From Solibacillus sp045640265 (GTDB lineage: Bacteria > Bacillota > Bacilli > Bacillales_A > Planococcaceae): a DNA stretch of 21,434 bases. Shown one piece after another: positions 6,099 to 16,400 of this stretch. The notes beneath the pieces are model-generated. The model did not search any database. It was not told the DNA's origin and worked only from the letters and a program-made list of their open reading frames with translations. The DNA lies in the NCBI GenBank assembly GCA_045640265.1, contig JAZUES010000056.1:1-21434 (forward strand), in the 5' to 3' direction. Positions within the stretch are counted from its first letter, which is position 1. Each line of letters opens with the position of its first letter. The position numbers were made by a program, and so were the translations under genes.

Positions 6099-7529
6099 GT
6101 GCGGAAAAGTCGAATTTTTTTATTCGCCATTGTATTAAGTGTCGTATTTTTAGGGACATGTTTTTTATTTATGAAGCAACCGGATTCTAATAATAAGCAA
6201 GAAGCAAAGTTTCAGGTAATTAATGAGCTACACGATTTAATTGAAAAAGAATCGGTGTATGATGTTTCTTCAGATAAGTTGGTTGAAGGCGCCTTAAAAG
6301 GGATGGCCAATGCGATTAATGATCCGTACAGTACCTATTATACGGAGCAAGAAGCAGCGTTACATAAGCAAACATTGGCAAGTGAGCGAATTGGCATTGG
6401 TCTTGAGCTATCAGCATCAAATGGAAAGTTTATTGTTGTGGCACCTGTAAAAGGGTCGCCAGCAGATAAGGCAGGCATACGTCCGTTAGATGAGCTCATC
6501 CAAATAAATGATACGCGTTTAGATGGAAAATCAATGGGGGATGTCATGAAGATGATGCAGGGAAATGAAGGTGAAAAAATATCACTTGTACTGTACCGAC
6601 CAAACTTGGAACGCCATGTAAAAGTCGTTGTGAAAAGAGAACGCTTGAAAAATGAGACCGTTCAATCGGAAATGGTAGAAGTGGAAGGCACGAAAATTGG
6701 TAAAATTACAGTGGCATTATTCGGTGAAGAGACTGGATTGGAATGGCAAAGGGCATTGGATGAAGTAATTGAACAGGAAGCAGATGCACTAATTATAGAT
6801 TTACGTAACAATCCAGGGGGCTATTTACATAGTGTCGCCCAAATGCTTAGCTTCTTTGAACAAAAGGAAAAAGTTTTCGCCCATATGCAAAACCATGATG
6901 GTGCAACGGAAAGCCTAAAAACCAAAACGGTTGAGGAAATGAAACCTTACGCTGATAAACTTAAAAGTATTCCAATTACCATCCTTCAAAATGAGGGAAG
7001 TGCCTCTGCAAGTGAAGTTTTTGCAGGTGCACTGCAGGAATGGAAACGCGCGGTAGTAATTGGTGTGACGAGCTTCGGAAAAGGAACAGTGCAACAAAGT
7101 TGGGCGTTACAAAATGGAGGAGAATTAAAATTATCGACGAATAAATGGTTAACGCCCTCGAAACGGTGGATTCATCACGTTGGGATTGAACCAGATGTAG
7201 AAGTTGTACAGCATCCACTATACGGAATTGAGACGAAATTGCTAAAAGGGCGATTTGAAACGGGTGAATATAGCGAGGAGGTCTCCTATTGTCAATTAGT
7301 GTTAAGTGAGCTTGGTTATGGAATTACGAGAACGGACGGATTTTTTGACATGGATACTGCGGAGGAAGTGGCAAAGTTTCGTAAGCAACATGATTTAGAG
7401 GAAGGACGGCATATTGATGAGCTGTTTTTCACGGAGCTCTCGTCACAGGTGCAAAAATTTAAAGCATCACCTTTAAATGATATACAACTGCAAATGGCAA
7501 TCAGCTATGTGATGCATCAGCTAGAATAA
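6099..7529 (+). CDS. ctpB: CtpB, S41 carboxyl-terminal processing protease with PDZ and peptidoglycan-binding domains
   Basis: This 476-residue serine protease is anchored outside the membrane. The order is an N-terminal membrane segment (6-26), a helical dimerisation region (35-80), a PDZ domain (about 95-180), the S41 catalytic core (about 190-375) and a C-terminal peptidoglycan-binding-1 domain (about 395-450, LVLSELGYGITRTDGFF). The catalytic Ser303 (GSASASE), Lys328 and Gln332 (SFGKGTVQ) are present with the same 25 and 4 residue spacing as in B. subtilis CtpB. In that species CtpB cleaves SpoIVFA and helps release sigma-K activation at the forespore-mother cell boundary; the same role is inferred here from full-length similarity and location beside ftsEX and minJ. 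The start is GTG with GGGAGGG six bases upstream. The following 170 bases have no clear terminator. Confidence 0.94.
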   Translation: MRKSRIFLFAIVLSVVFLGTCFLFMKQPDSNNKQEAKFQVINELHDLIEKESVYDVSSDKLVEGALKGMANAINDPYSTYYTEQEAALHKQTLASERIGIGLELSASNGKFIVVAPVKGSPADKAGIRPLDELIQINDTRLDGKSMGDVMKMMQGNEGEKISLVLYRPNLERHVKVVVKRERLKNETVQSEMVEVEGTKIGKITVALFGEETGLEWQRALDEVIEQEADALIIDLRNNPGGYLHSVAQMLSFFEQKEKVFAHMQNHDGATESLKTKTVEEMKPYADKLKSIPITILQNEGSASASEVFAGALQEWKRAVVIGVTSFGKGTVQQSWALQNGGELKLSTNKWLTPSKRWIHHVGIEPDVEVVQHPLYGIETKLLKGRFETGEYSEEVSYCQLVLSELGYGITRTDGFFDMDTAEEVAKFRKQHDLEEGRHIDELFFTELSSQVQKFKASPLNDIQLQMAISYVMHQLE

Positions 7530-7598
7530 CAAGCAACAATCCAATTAGCTAAATTTTACACACAAGTACAAATTGCACTACGCATCAACTGGAGGATT

Positions 7599-7607
7599 TG
7601 ATACAAT
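7599..7607 (+). promoter_or_regulatory. Possible extended -10 promoter before minJ
   Basis: TGA followed by TACAAT (7602-7607) forms an extended -10 element about 92 bases before minJ, without a correctly spaced -35. A 7-base inverted repeat (7632-7638 and 7645-7651) without a T-run lies in the leader. Confidence 0.35.
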
Positions 7608-7699
7608 AAACTAGTAAAAACTTCAATTCGTGAAAGTTACAGAGAACTTTCGCTACTGATAAGGTAAGTTAACGTGAGGAATGAACGGTAGGTGAGAGC

Positions 7700-8866
7700 A
7701 TGGATGGAACAATAATTATTGAAATTTTAAAAAGCATTGGTCGATTTTTTATGAATCCGTTAGTATATGTTGCATTTCTTTCAGCCGTCTTTTTAGGTTA
7801 TCGACGTGTAAAGCGAGAACGCCGCTTTTTTAATCATCGTATTTTAAATGGGTGGTCTGAAACGAAAAATATGCTCATTATGGGATTCGTGTTATCATCG
7901 ATTATTTCATTATTTAGCATAGTTGTCGGATTAACTGTAACAGTTGAATTACTAACCGTTATTTTGATCGTGTCACTAATTGGTTTACTACTGTATACGT
8001 ATCATCTCCTGTCTCCCGTCATTATAATGGCGATTGCATTTGCTGTCGTTGTTTGGATGGACTGGAAAAATTGGTCGTATGAAATTTGGGGCTTTGAATT
8101 TGCTGGTTCAAATGTTTCGGATGGCTTAGTAATGACAGCACCTGTTTTGGCAGGGCTTTTATTAATGGCAGAAGGAATATTAATACGCCGCAATGGTGCA
8201 AAATTTGCTTCACCCGTTGTAGGGACAACGAAGCGTGGATTAAATGGTTTTGCCTATTATAGTAAGAAACTTTGGATTTTACCCGTATTAATGATTATTC
8301 CTGGTGAAGGCATTTCTTATTTATCATATTGGCCACAGTTTACGTTGGGTTCGGAACAATTTTCGTTAATCGTGTTTCCGTTTGTCATTGGATTCCAACA
8401 AATGGTGCGTCGAAAATTGCCGATAGATGTATATCCGAAGCTAGGACGTAATATCATTTTTGTTGGGCAACTGGTGTTATTTGTTGGATTAGCCGCATAT
8501 TTTATGCCTGTATTAGGGGCGGCGGCACTTGCGTTAGGCGCGATTTCTCGAACGATTATCGGTGTTTATTATAAGCGTACAGAGGACCGAGACCATTATG
8601 TTGTGATGCGCAGTGAAAAAGGTGTCATGATTGCAGGTGTACTTCCAGATTCTCCAGCAGAAAAAATGGGCTTAGTTTCAGGGGAAGTCATTCAAAAAAT
8701 TAATGGGCAAGCAATTTTCACAGAGGAAGAAATGTATGAAGCATTGCAAGTTAATGCAGCACATTGTCGTATTGAAGTGCTTGATCATAACGGGGAACTT
8801 CGTTTAACACAGCATGTTGTTCACCGTGACGATAATCACAAAATCGGTTTACTAATTGTCAAATAA
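7700..8866 (+). CDS. minJ: MinJ-like polar division-site protein (membrane plus PDZ)
   Basis: This 388-residue protein has a multi-pass membrane region (roughly residues 15-275, six to eight hydrophobic segments) followed by a cytoplasmic PDZ domain (about 290-380, SEKGVMIAGVLPDSPAEKMGLVSGEVIQKINGQ). MinJ in B. subtilis (397 residues) has this same layout. It bridges DivIVA at poles and septa to MinD, keeping FtsZ rings at midcell. The N-terminus (EILKSIGRFFMNPLVYVAF, then YRRVKRERRFF) also follows the MinJ pattern. The start is ATG with AGGTG five bases upstream. It follows ctpB in the same order as the B. subtilis neighbourhood, though no SwrA gene is present between them. A terminator begins 9 bases after the stop. 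The family assignment is strong; function is carried over from B. subtilis. Confidence 0.9.
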   Translation: MDGTIIIEILKSIGRFFMNPLVYVAFLSAVFLGYRRVKRERRFFNHRILNGWSETKNMLIMGFVLSSIISLFSIVVGLTVTVELLTVILIVSLIGLLLYTYHLLSPVIIMAIAFAVVVWMDWKNWSYEIWGFEFAGSNVSDGLVMTAPVLAGLLLMAEGILIRRNGAKFASPVVGTTKRGLNGFAYYSKKLWILPVLMIIPGEGISYLSYWPQFTLGSEQFSLIVFPFVIGFQQMVRRKLPIDVYPKLGRNIIFVGQLVLFVGLAAYFMPVLGAAALALGAISRTIIGVYYKRTEDRDHYVVMRSEKGVMIAGVLPDSPAEKMGLVSGEVIQKINGQAIFTEEEMYEALQVNAAHCRIEVLDHNGELRLTQHVVHRDDNHKIGLLIVK

Positions 8867-8875
8867 GGTATTATT

Positions 8876-8906
8876 AAGAATCTCGTGAAAGCGAGGTTCT
8901 TTTTTT
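8876..8906 (+). terminator. Intrinsic terminator of minJ
   Basis: Ten-base arms at 8876-8885 and 8892-8901, with one G-U pair and a 6-base loop, are followed by T residues through 8906. Confidence 0.9.
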
Positions 8907-8948
8907 GTGGAAACATTATGAATTGAATAATCGTCTTAAGGGATAGTA

Positions 8949-8957
8949 TGGTACTAT
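8949..8957 (+). promoter_or_regulatory. Extended -10 promoter before the YhjE-like gene
   Basis: TGG followed by TACTAT (8952-8957) lies about 125 bases before the start codon, just past the minJ terminator. The 11-base TATGGTACTAT is the same as at 5412-5422. No good -35 is seen. Confidence 0.45.
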
Positions 8958-8975
8958 AAAGTAAAACTTCAATCA

Positions 8976-9034
8976 TTGGGGATTTTGACGCGCTAATATT
9001 GATGTACTTACATGAACGTGTCAATCAACCCTAA
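8976..9034 (+). other. Imperfect hairpin in the leader of the YhjE-like gene
   Basis: TTGACGCG (8985-8992) can pair with CGTGTCAA (9017-9024) through eight positions including one G-U, and GGG (8978-8980) with CCC (9029-9031) further out. It lies inside the likely 5' untranslated leader. No long T-run follows, so it is not a clear terminator, and it matches no riboswitch I recognise. Confidence 0.35.
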
Positions 9035-9081
9035 TATCTTTTACTATTTGTACGAATGGTTTTATCACAGGGGTGAGTGCA

Positions 9082-9714
9082 ATGCAAGATTGGATAACGA
9101 TGGATAATGTAGAAATAATTATAGAAAAATATAAACTATTAGGTCCGCTCTTTGGGATGTTTTTAACATTCATTGAATCGTTTGTTCCTATATTGCCGCT
9201 ATTTGCTATTGTTATTGCGAATGCAGGGGCATACGGACTGTTTTGGGGATTTATTTTATCATGGCTAGGGACGGCTGCAGGATCTTATATGTTTTTCTTA
9301 ATGATTCGAAAGTTTGGCCAGTACAAGCTATTTAGGAAGTTTAAAAATTTAAAGCAAGTAAAAAAACTAATCCAGTGGGTTGATATTCGGGGATTCACGC
9401 CGTTATTCGTCCTTCTTTGTTTACCGTTTACGCCAGTCGTTGTCGTGAATACGGTGGCGGGGTTATCAAATATTAAAAGAAAATATTATTTTTTAACATT
9501 GTTCATTTCAAAACCTGTGATGATTTTTTTAATTAGCTATTTAGGCAGTGATTTACGCGATATTTTAACATCACCTGTAAAAATCATTACGGTGGTTATC
9601 ATTATTGCTGTAATTTGGGGTGTAGGAAAATTAATTGAACGCAATTTAAATAAACGAGTTGAACGTGATTTACGTAATGCCAATGCACAGAAAAAATTGA
9701 AGGATATCCATTAA
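9082..9714 (+). CDS. TVP38/TMEM64 (VTT domain, DedA superfamily) membrane protein, YhjE-like
   Basis: This 210-residue polytopic membrane protein has a VTT (SNARE-associated) domain. Hydrophobic segments lie near residues 18-55, 57-80, 105-130, 140-160 and 170-192. The stretch TAAGSYMFFLMIRKFG and the later LLCLPFTPVVVVNTVAGLS with GYxxF-like membrane re-entrant loops are family hallmarks. DedA-superfamily members act in membrane lipid handling; some flip undecaprenyl phosphate or phosphatidylethanolamine. The substrate here is not readable from sequence. The start is ATG 9082 with AGGGGTG (9069-9075) six bases upstream; the in-frame GTG at 9073 sits inside that site. B. subtilis yhjE lies in the same general region as addBA, which supports a YhjE relationship but does not prove it. 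Confidence 0.85.
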   Translation: MQDWITMDNVEIIIEKYKLLGPLFGMFLTFIESFVPILPLFAIVIANAGAYGLFWGFILSWLGTAAGSYMFFLMIRKFGQYKLFRKFKNLKQVKKLIQWVDIRGFTPLFVLLCLPFTPVVVVNTVAGLSNIKRKYYFLTLFISKPVMIFLISYLGSDLRDILTSPVKIITVVIIIAVIWGVGKLIERNLNKRVERDLRNANAQKKLKDIH

Positions 9715-9742
9715 ATGCGAGAAACAATTTTCGCATTTTTTT
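9713..9742 (+). terminator. Intrinsic terminator of the YhjE-like gene
   Basis: Eight-base arms at 9713-9720 and 9731-9738 (AAATGCGA/TCGCATTT) can extend by a few A-T pairs, and T residues continue to 9742. The left arm overlaps the stop codon. Confidence 0.85.
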
Positions 9743-9792
9743 ATTTTTAAAAGGTGAAGTAAAGAAGATTACTCGAACGTGTATTCTTATAT

Positions 9793-9798
9793 TATAAT
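9793..9798 (+). promoter_or_regulatory. Probable -10 box before addB
   Basis: A perfect TATAAT lies 30 bases before the addB start and after a terminator, so a promoter is expected here. The -35 is poor (TTACTC at 9769-9774, spacing 18). Confidence 0.5.
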
Positions 9799-9828
9799 GA
9801 AACTATTAAGGTGAATCGAGGTGTGAAA

Positions 9829-12800
9829 ATGACATTACGTGTAATTTCAGGACGGGCAGGAACGGGGAAAACGACTTTTATCCATCAAGAAATTGTGGAT
9901 GATTTAAAGTCTAATGCACTTGGAAATCCCATTTTTATTTTAGTACCTGACCAAATGACGTTTTCAACGGAATATGAGTTGACGAATCATTATGGCATTG
10001 AAGGAATGATGCGCGCGCAAGTCATGACGTTTAAGCGTTTAGCGTGGTTTGTATTGCAAAAAGAAGGCGGTATTGCGCGAGAACGAATTGATGGAACAGG
10101 TTACCGCATGCTTTTACGCCGTATTTTGGAAGAACATAAAGAAGAGTTTTTACTATTTAAACAAGCAGCTGGCAAACGAGGTTTTACGAAGGAAGTCGAA
10201 CAAATTTTAAAAGAGTTTAGCCAGTACAATATTAATTTACAAACGATTGATGTCATGATCGATGCATTAAAGCAAAATGGCGCGAGTGAAGTGTTGCTAC
10301 ATAAAATGCATGATTTACAAATCATTTTACAGCAGCTAGAAGAACGAATTGGCACGGATTTTATCGATGGCGATGGGTATTTTCCGATGTTAATCGAGCG
10401 TATTCCACAAATGGAAAGCTTGCGTGATACCCATGTCTATTTGGACGGATTTGTATCGTTTAATGGGCAAGAATTTGCGATTTTAAAAGAGTTATTAATT
10501 TACGCAAAGCGCGTGACGTTAGTACTGCCAATGGATGATCCAACCGTTGATAAACTAGAAGGCTCCATTTTTTATCGTGCGGCCATGAGCTATGAAAAGT
10601 TACAGTATGAAATTCAAAAGTTACGCTTTGAACGCGGCATTGAAATTGAAGTAGAGCCACGTATTCATCTACAAACAAATTATCGTTCAACGTTCAACGA
10701 TTTATTGCATGTTGAGCAGAGTTTTAATGCACCGTTTGTGAAGCCAATCGAATCAGATGGCCATCTTCAAATTTTAGAGGGCATGAACCCACGTGCAGAG
10801 GTGCAAGGGATTGCCCAGGAAATAAAACGTTTGGTGACAGAAGAGAAATTACGCTTTAAAGATATCGGGATAATGTATCGACAAACAGATGTGTATGATG
10901 CCATTATTGGGACGACTTTTACGCAATATGAGATTCCCTTTTTCTCAAATGAAAAGCGTTCAATGCTGTATCATCCATTCATAGAATTTAGCCGCTCGGT
11001 AGTTGAAATCATTACATCAAATTGGAAGTATGAACCGGTTTTTAGAAGTGTAAAAACGGACTTTTATTTCCCTTATAATGCGAATTTAACGGTGATGCGT
11101 GACCGCGCAGATGTATTAGAAAACTTTGTTATAGCTAAAGGGATTGTGCATGATCGTTGGTTTAATGATGATGTTTGGCATTATCGTCGTTTTAAATCGT
11201 TAGAAAAGATTAATTCTGTGCAGACAGAAGATGAATTGGAATATGAAAAGCTACTGGCGTCGGTTCGTGATTTAATTCGAGAGCCTGTTGCTACATTACA
11301 AAAGCGCTTAAAAGGTTCTAATATTACAGGTCGTCAAATTGTTGTGGCGCTGTATGAATTTATGGAGCAACTGGACGTCTACAAAAAGCTTGTAAAAATG
11401 CAGGAGCAAGAAGAACAAACAAATGCACTTCACCAATCATTTGAGCATGAGCAAGCTTGGAATGGCTGGGTGCATATTTTAGAACAATTCGATTTGATGT
11501 TTGGCGATAAGGAAATAGCTTTAGAAGATGCGGCACAAATTTTAGATGAAGGCTTTGAATCACTACAATTTTCAAGTGTACCGCCAACATTAGATGAAGT
11601 AACCGTATCAACATTAGAGTTTGCCCGTTTCGATAATAAAAAGGCGATTTTCATTATTGGGGTCAATGACGGGGTGTACCCAATGCGCATGGATTCCGGC
11701 GGTTTACTGTCTGATGATGAACGTGAAACATTCGAAAAGTCAGATGTGGAGCTAGCGCCTGGTGTGAAAAGCCGATTACTACAAGAAAGCTTTTTATTTT
11801 ATCGTGCGATTTCGTCACCAACCGATTATTTATATGTGACGTATTCAAGTGCAGATGAGGAAAGTAAAGGGAAGCTGCCATCTATTTATGTGAATCGTTT
11901 GCATAAAATGTTTGAAATCAAAGGACAAGACGGTGAAATAAAACGAACAGTAACGCATAAGCAAATCGTGATGGATCCACTTGATGAGAAAAACGGGGCA
12001 CATTTACTCGACTATTTACGTCATCCGCAACCGGCAATCGGCTTTTTAATGACGCAATTAAAGCAAGCACAATTTGAAAAACGACCGCTTCCAGAAGCTT
12101 GGAATGCGCTTAAAACATTTTATGAGCGTGAACCCGAGTGGCAGCATGTCTTAAATATCGTGACAAAACCACTTTATCACGTCAATGAGGCGGAGCCGCT
12201 AACAGAGGAAATGGCAACGGAACTATATGGCGAAAACTTTTTAGCGAGCGTATCACGCATTGAAAAATTTTATAGTTGCCCATATTCGCATTTTGCTTCG
12301 TACGGCTTGAAATTACAGGAACGTACGGAATTTAAGTTAGAGTCTTTTGCAATGGGTGATTTATTCCATGAGGCGATTCGCTCGATTTTATCAGAAAAAG
12401 AGCAAATGATTCCCCTTAATAACTATATCGCATGCTATAAAAAGACCGATGAGACGATTACGAAATTAGTTGATTATTTCTCATACAGCATTTTAAAAAG
12501 TAGTTACCGTTTTGAATATATAAAAACGAAGCTCGTAAAAATCGTGGCGCGTACATTATTTGCACTCATTAACCAAAGTGATTTATCGAAATTTAAAGCA
12601 ATCGCACATGAAAAACCATTCGGAAAACGCGATGATAAAAATGCCGAAGAGGATGACCGTAATCCATTAGAAGCATTAAAAATTGACTTAGATGACAATC
12701 GTAAAATGTTTGTTCGTGGGCAAATTGACCGTATTGATGCGTATAAGGATGCTGAGAATTTATATTTACGTGTCATCGACTATAAATCGAGTGGTCGTAA

Positions 12801-13461
12801 ATTAGATTTCACCGAAGTGTACAACGGAATCTCATTGCAACTGTTAACGTATTTGGACGTGGCGATGCAAAACGTGCCGATTTTGGCGAAGGAAAGCAAA
12901 TTCATCCAAGATTTATCTGAGCTTGAAAATATCATTGTACAAGCAGCGGGGATGTTTTATTTACATGTGCATAATCCATTAGTAAGCACGGAGGATTATG
13001 AAAAGCTAGAGAAGATTGAGAGCCTGCGCCAAGAGAAGTTTAAACTAAGTGGCTATATGTTAAAAGATGTGGAAGTAGCGCAACTGATGGACACGTCACT
13101 TGAGCCAAATAAAGCATCGATTATCGTACCAGCTGCATTTAAAAGTGCGGAGGATCCAGAGTTTAACGGACGATCTTCAAAAGTAATTGAGCCGCAGCAA
13201 ATGGAAAACTTACAGGAGTTTGTGCATCATAAATTCCGTTCAGCCGGCAATGAAATTTATCGCGGGAATACCGACATTAAACCATATAGCTTAGGCAATC
13301 AAAAGGCATGTACGTTTTGTAGTTTTAAAGCCGTTTGTCAATTTGACCAAGCAGAAACAGGCAATAGCTTCAATGAATTGAAAAAGCAATCGGAGCAAGA
13401 AGTATTCGAAAATATTGAAAAGGTGGTGTGCTTACGTGACGATTCCAACGAAACCGAATAA
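9829..13461 (+). CDS. addB: AddB, ATP-dependent nuclease-helicase subunit B
   Basis: AddB and AddA form the RecBCD-equivalent complex of Firmicutes. It binds broken DNA ends, degrades them, recognises Chi and prepares single-stranded DNA for RecA. The 1210 residues start with a Walker A motif GRAGTGKT (8-15). The region to about 700 has degenerate UvrD-like helicase folds. The C-terminal nuclease domain carries VIDYKSS (Asp984, Lys986). Four cysteines, Cys817 (FYSCPYS) and Cys1161, Cys1164 and Cys1170 (CTFCSFKAVC), match the iron-sulfur cluster that holds the AddB nuclease domain together. I prefer ATG 9829, with GAGGTG (9818-9823) five bases upstream, over the in-frame GTG at 9811, which has no good ribosome binding site. 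The 3' end overlaps addA by 26 bases. Confidence 0.97.
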   Translation: MTLRVISGRAGTGKTTFIHQEIVDDLKSNALGNPIFILVPDQMTFSTEYELTNHYGIEGMMRAQVMTFKRLAWFVLQKEGGIARERIDGTGYRMLLRRILEEHKEEFLLFKQAAGKRGFTKEVEQILKEFSQYNINLQTIDVMIDALKQNGASEVLLHKMHDLQIILQQLEERIGTDFIDGDGYFPMLIERIPQMESLRDTHVYLDGFVSFNGQEFAILKELLIYAKRVTLVLPMDDPTVDKLEGSIFYRAAMSYEKLQYEIQKLRFERGIEIEVEPRIHLQTNYRSTFNDLLHVEQSFNAPFVKPIESDGHLQILEGMNPRAEVQGIAQEIKRLVTEEKLRFKDIGIMYRQTDVYDAIIGTTFTQYEIPFFSNEKRSMLYHPFIEFSRSVVEIITSNWKYEPVFRSVKTDFYFPYNANLTVMRDRADVLENFVIAKGIVHDRWFNDDVWHYRRFKSLEKINSVQTEDELEYEKLLASVRDLIREPVATLQKRLKGSNITGRQIVVALYEFMEQLDVYKKLVKMQEQEEQTNALHQSFEHEQAWNGWVHILEQFDLMFGDKEIALEDAAQILDEGFESLQFSSVPPTLDEVTVSTLEFARFDNKKAIFIIGVNDGVYPMRMDSGGLLSDDERETFEKSDVELAPGVKSRLLQESFLFYRAISSPTDYLYVTYSSADEESKGKLPSIYVNRLHKMFEIKGQDGEIKRTVTHKQIVMDPLDEKNGAHLLDYLRHPQPAIGFLMTQLKQAQFEKRPLPEAWNALKTFYEREPEWQHVLNIVTKPLYHVNEAEPLTEEMATELYGENFLASVSRIEKFYSCPYSHFASYGLKLQERTEFKLESFAMGDLFHEAIRSILSEKEQMIPLNNYIACYKKTDETITKLVDYFSYSILKSSYRFEYIKTKLVKIVARTLFALINQSDLSKFKAIAHEKPFGKRDDKNAEEDDRNPLEALKIDLDDNRKMFVRGQIDRIDAYKDAENLYLRVIDYKSSGRKLDFTEVYNGISLQLLTYLDVAMQNVPILAKESKFIQDLSELENIIVQAAGMFYLHVHNPLVSTEDYEKLEKIESLRQEKFKLSGYMLKDVEVAQLMDTSLEPNKASIIVPAAFKSAEDPEFNGRSSKVIEPQQMENLQEFVHHKFRSAGNEIYRGNTDIKPYSLGNQKACTFCSFKAVCQFDQAETGNSFNELKKQSEQEVFENIEKVVCLRDDSNETE

Positions 13462-16400
13462 TGTGCAGTGGACGGACGTACAATGGAAAGCCATCTATGC
13501 ATTTGGTCAAGATATTTTAGTATCCGCAGCAGCAGGATCAGGGAAGACAGCGGTACTTATTGAACGCCTTATCCAGAAAATTTTAGCACCAGAGGATACA
13601 CGCATTGATGTCGATGAATTATTAGTTGTAACATTCACGAATGCGTCGGCTGCCGAAATGCGTAATCGTATGGCAGAAGCATTAGAAAAGGCGATTTCGA
13701 AAGATCCCAACAATAGCTTTTTACGCCGCCAGTTAAGCTTATTAAATAAAGCGCAAATTTCCACATTGCACTCATTTTGCTTATCAATATGTCGTGAATA
13801 TGCGTACACAATTGACTTGGACCCAGGTTTTCGTCTTGCGAGCACTGAAGAAGCATCACTTTTGCAAGATGATGTGTTAATCGACGTATTAGAAAAAGCA
13901 TACCGCGGCGATATGGCGCATTTATTCACGAAAGAAGAGCTCTACACCTTAGTTGATAGCTTTGCTTCTGACCGTAGTGACCAAGCCATTGAACTGTTGT
14001 TACAGGAAATGTATAAAGTATCGCGTGTACAGCCGAGACCGTATGAATGGTTAGAAACGCTCCCAGAAAAATATGATATTGACCCGAACAGCCCGATTGA
14101 TGACCTTACAATCGCTAAAGAAGTACGCCCGTTTATCATCGCGAGCTTAAAAGAAGCGGTTAACCGACTTGAAAAGGGTTTGCAAATTGTCTCAGTCGTA
14201 CCAGCTCTGCAAAAAAATAAAGAGCTATTTGAAGGGGAATATTTTGCAACGAAGCAAGTGTTGGATGCGATGGAAAACAGCTCGTGGGAAGAGGCCTATC
14301 ATTTACTGCCAGCAATTGAGTTTGGTCGCATTAAGGCCGTAACGAAAAAAGATACCGAAGATGACCGCAAGTTTTATGCGGTGGCCAAAGATCATCGTGA
14401 TCAAGCGAAGGATATGATTCATTCATTAAAAGAATCATTCTTCGCACGTCATCCGAAGCTTTACGTTCAAGAAATGGCCGCAACAAAGCCAATCATTGAA
14501 ACACTTGTGAAGTTAACGATTGAATATAGTGAAGCGTTTAAAAAGGCGAAGGGTGAGCGCGGATTACTCGACTTTTCCGATTTGGAGCATTATGCATTAG
14601 AAATTTTAACGGACAAAGAAAGCAACACAATCCCACCAACCCCATCTGATGTGGCACTGAATTTTAAGGCTCGCTTTAAAGAAGTGCTTGTGGATGAGTA
14701 TCAAGACGTCAATCGCCTACAAGAGACAATTTTACAGCTAGTAAAAAGTGGGACAGAAGAAAACGGCAATCTGTTCATGGTAGGGGATGTGAAACAATCT
14801 ATTTATGCGTTCCGACTAGCCGAACCGCGTTTATTCCTTGAAAAGTATAAGCGTTTTGAAGAAGAGCCAACGAATACCGGCATGAAAATTGATTTAAATG
14901 CGAACTTCCGTAGCCGTTCTGAAGTGCTTGAAGGGACAAACTATGTATTCGAGCAAATTATGGATGAGGAAGTCGGCGAAATCGTTTATGACGAGCAAGC
15001 CAAGTTGAAATTTGGCGCAAGCTACGATGAACAGCAAGTACCGATTGAGCTTGTGTTATTAGAAGGTAATTCTAAAGCACAAATCGTTCCAGGCGCAGAT
15101 GAAGGCGCCGAAGAGGAAGAAAGTATTAGCGCGGCACAGCAAGAGGCACGCTATATTATTAAACGTATTCGTGATTTAGTCGACAATGGTGGACAAGTAT
15201 ATAATCCAAAAACGAAGTCAACACGTTCGATTAGCTACCGTGATATTGTCGTGTTAATGCGCTCACGTTCGTGGTATACGACATTTGCTGAAGAATTTAA
15301 ACTCGCTGGATTACCGCTTTATGCCGAAACAGATGGCGGGTACTTCGAGTCACTTGAAGTGATGATTATGTTGAATACATTAAAAGTTATCGACAATCCG
15401 TACCAAGACATTCCGCTCGCTTCCGTATTACGTGCGCCATTTATTGGCCTAACCGAAAATGAACTAGCCGCGATTCGCTTAGTGAATGGGAAAGTGCCAT
15501 TTTATGATGCGTTGAAACAGTATTACGAACAAGCGAATGGGGAACTACCGATACCTACCGAGCAAAAACTACAAAAGTTTTTTGCCTTGCATGAAAAATG
15601 GCGAAATTTCTCGCGTCACGGCTCATTAGCGGATTTAATTTGGCAAGTGTATTTAGATACAAATTATTTCGAAATGGTTGGGGCAATGGCAAATGGTAAG
15701 CAGCGCCAAGCAAATTTACGTGCATTACATGACCGCGCATTAAGTTATGAAAAAACATCATTCCGTGGGTTGTTCCGATTCCTTCGTTTTATCGACCGTA
15801 TGCATTCGCGTGGGGATGATTTAGGTATCGCCAAATCTATCGGGGAAGCAGATGATGTTGTGACCTTATTGACGATTCATAAATCTAAAGGACTGGAATA
15901 TCCAGTCGTATTTGTAGCAGGCATGAGCCGTACTTTTAATACAAAAGATTTAGGCAGTCGCTATATCTTTGATCAAGAATTTGGGTTAGCGATTAAGTCG
16001 GTAAATCCTGATTTAAATATTATTTCCACGTCGCTTCCACATCTCTATGTAAAAGAGAAAAAGCTAGCGAAAATGAAAGCCGAAGAAATGCGCATTTTAT
16101 ACGTAGCGATGACACGTGCGAAGGAACGACTCATTTTAGTAGGCTCGATTAAGGATTGGGAAAAACAAAAAGAGGAATGGGCCTTTTACCAAGACTTGCA
16201 GGAAAAGGTGCTTCCAAATTATGTCCGCGCGAAGGCTAATAGCTATTTAAGCTGGGTCGGTCCAGCTGTGGCAAGGCATAATGACTTCTTCTTTTCAAAT
16301 TACGGCTATGAAAAACAAGCGACCACTACCGAGAAATGGTCGGTTACCATTATTCCTAATAATGAATTTTTAGTAGCTTTAGAAGCAATCCAAACAGAAG

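Noticed and set aside
7632..7651. The 7-base inverted repeat between ctpB and minJ as a terminator
   Set aside because: The stem is short and AT-rich and no T-run follows.
13415..13435. TTG 13415 as the addA start
   Set aside because: It lies before the AGGTGG site that serves GTG 13436, and the extra seven residues do not match AddA proteins.
13507..13929. A 140-codon minus-strand open frame within addA
   Set aside because: It is antisense to the conserved helicase core, has no family resemblance and low-complexity Ser/Asn-rich content, and shows no start signals.
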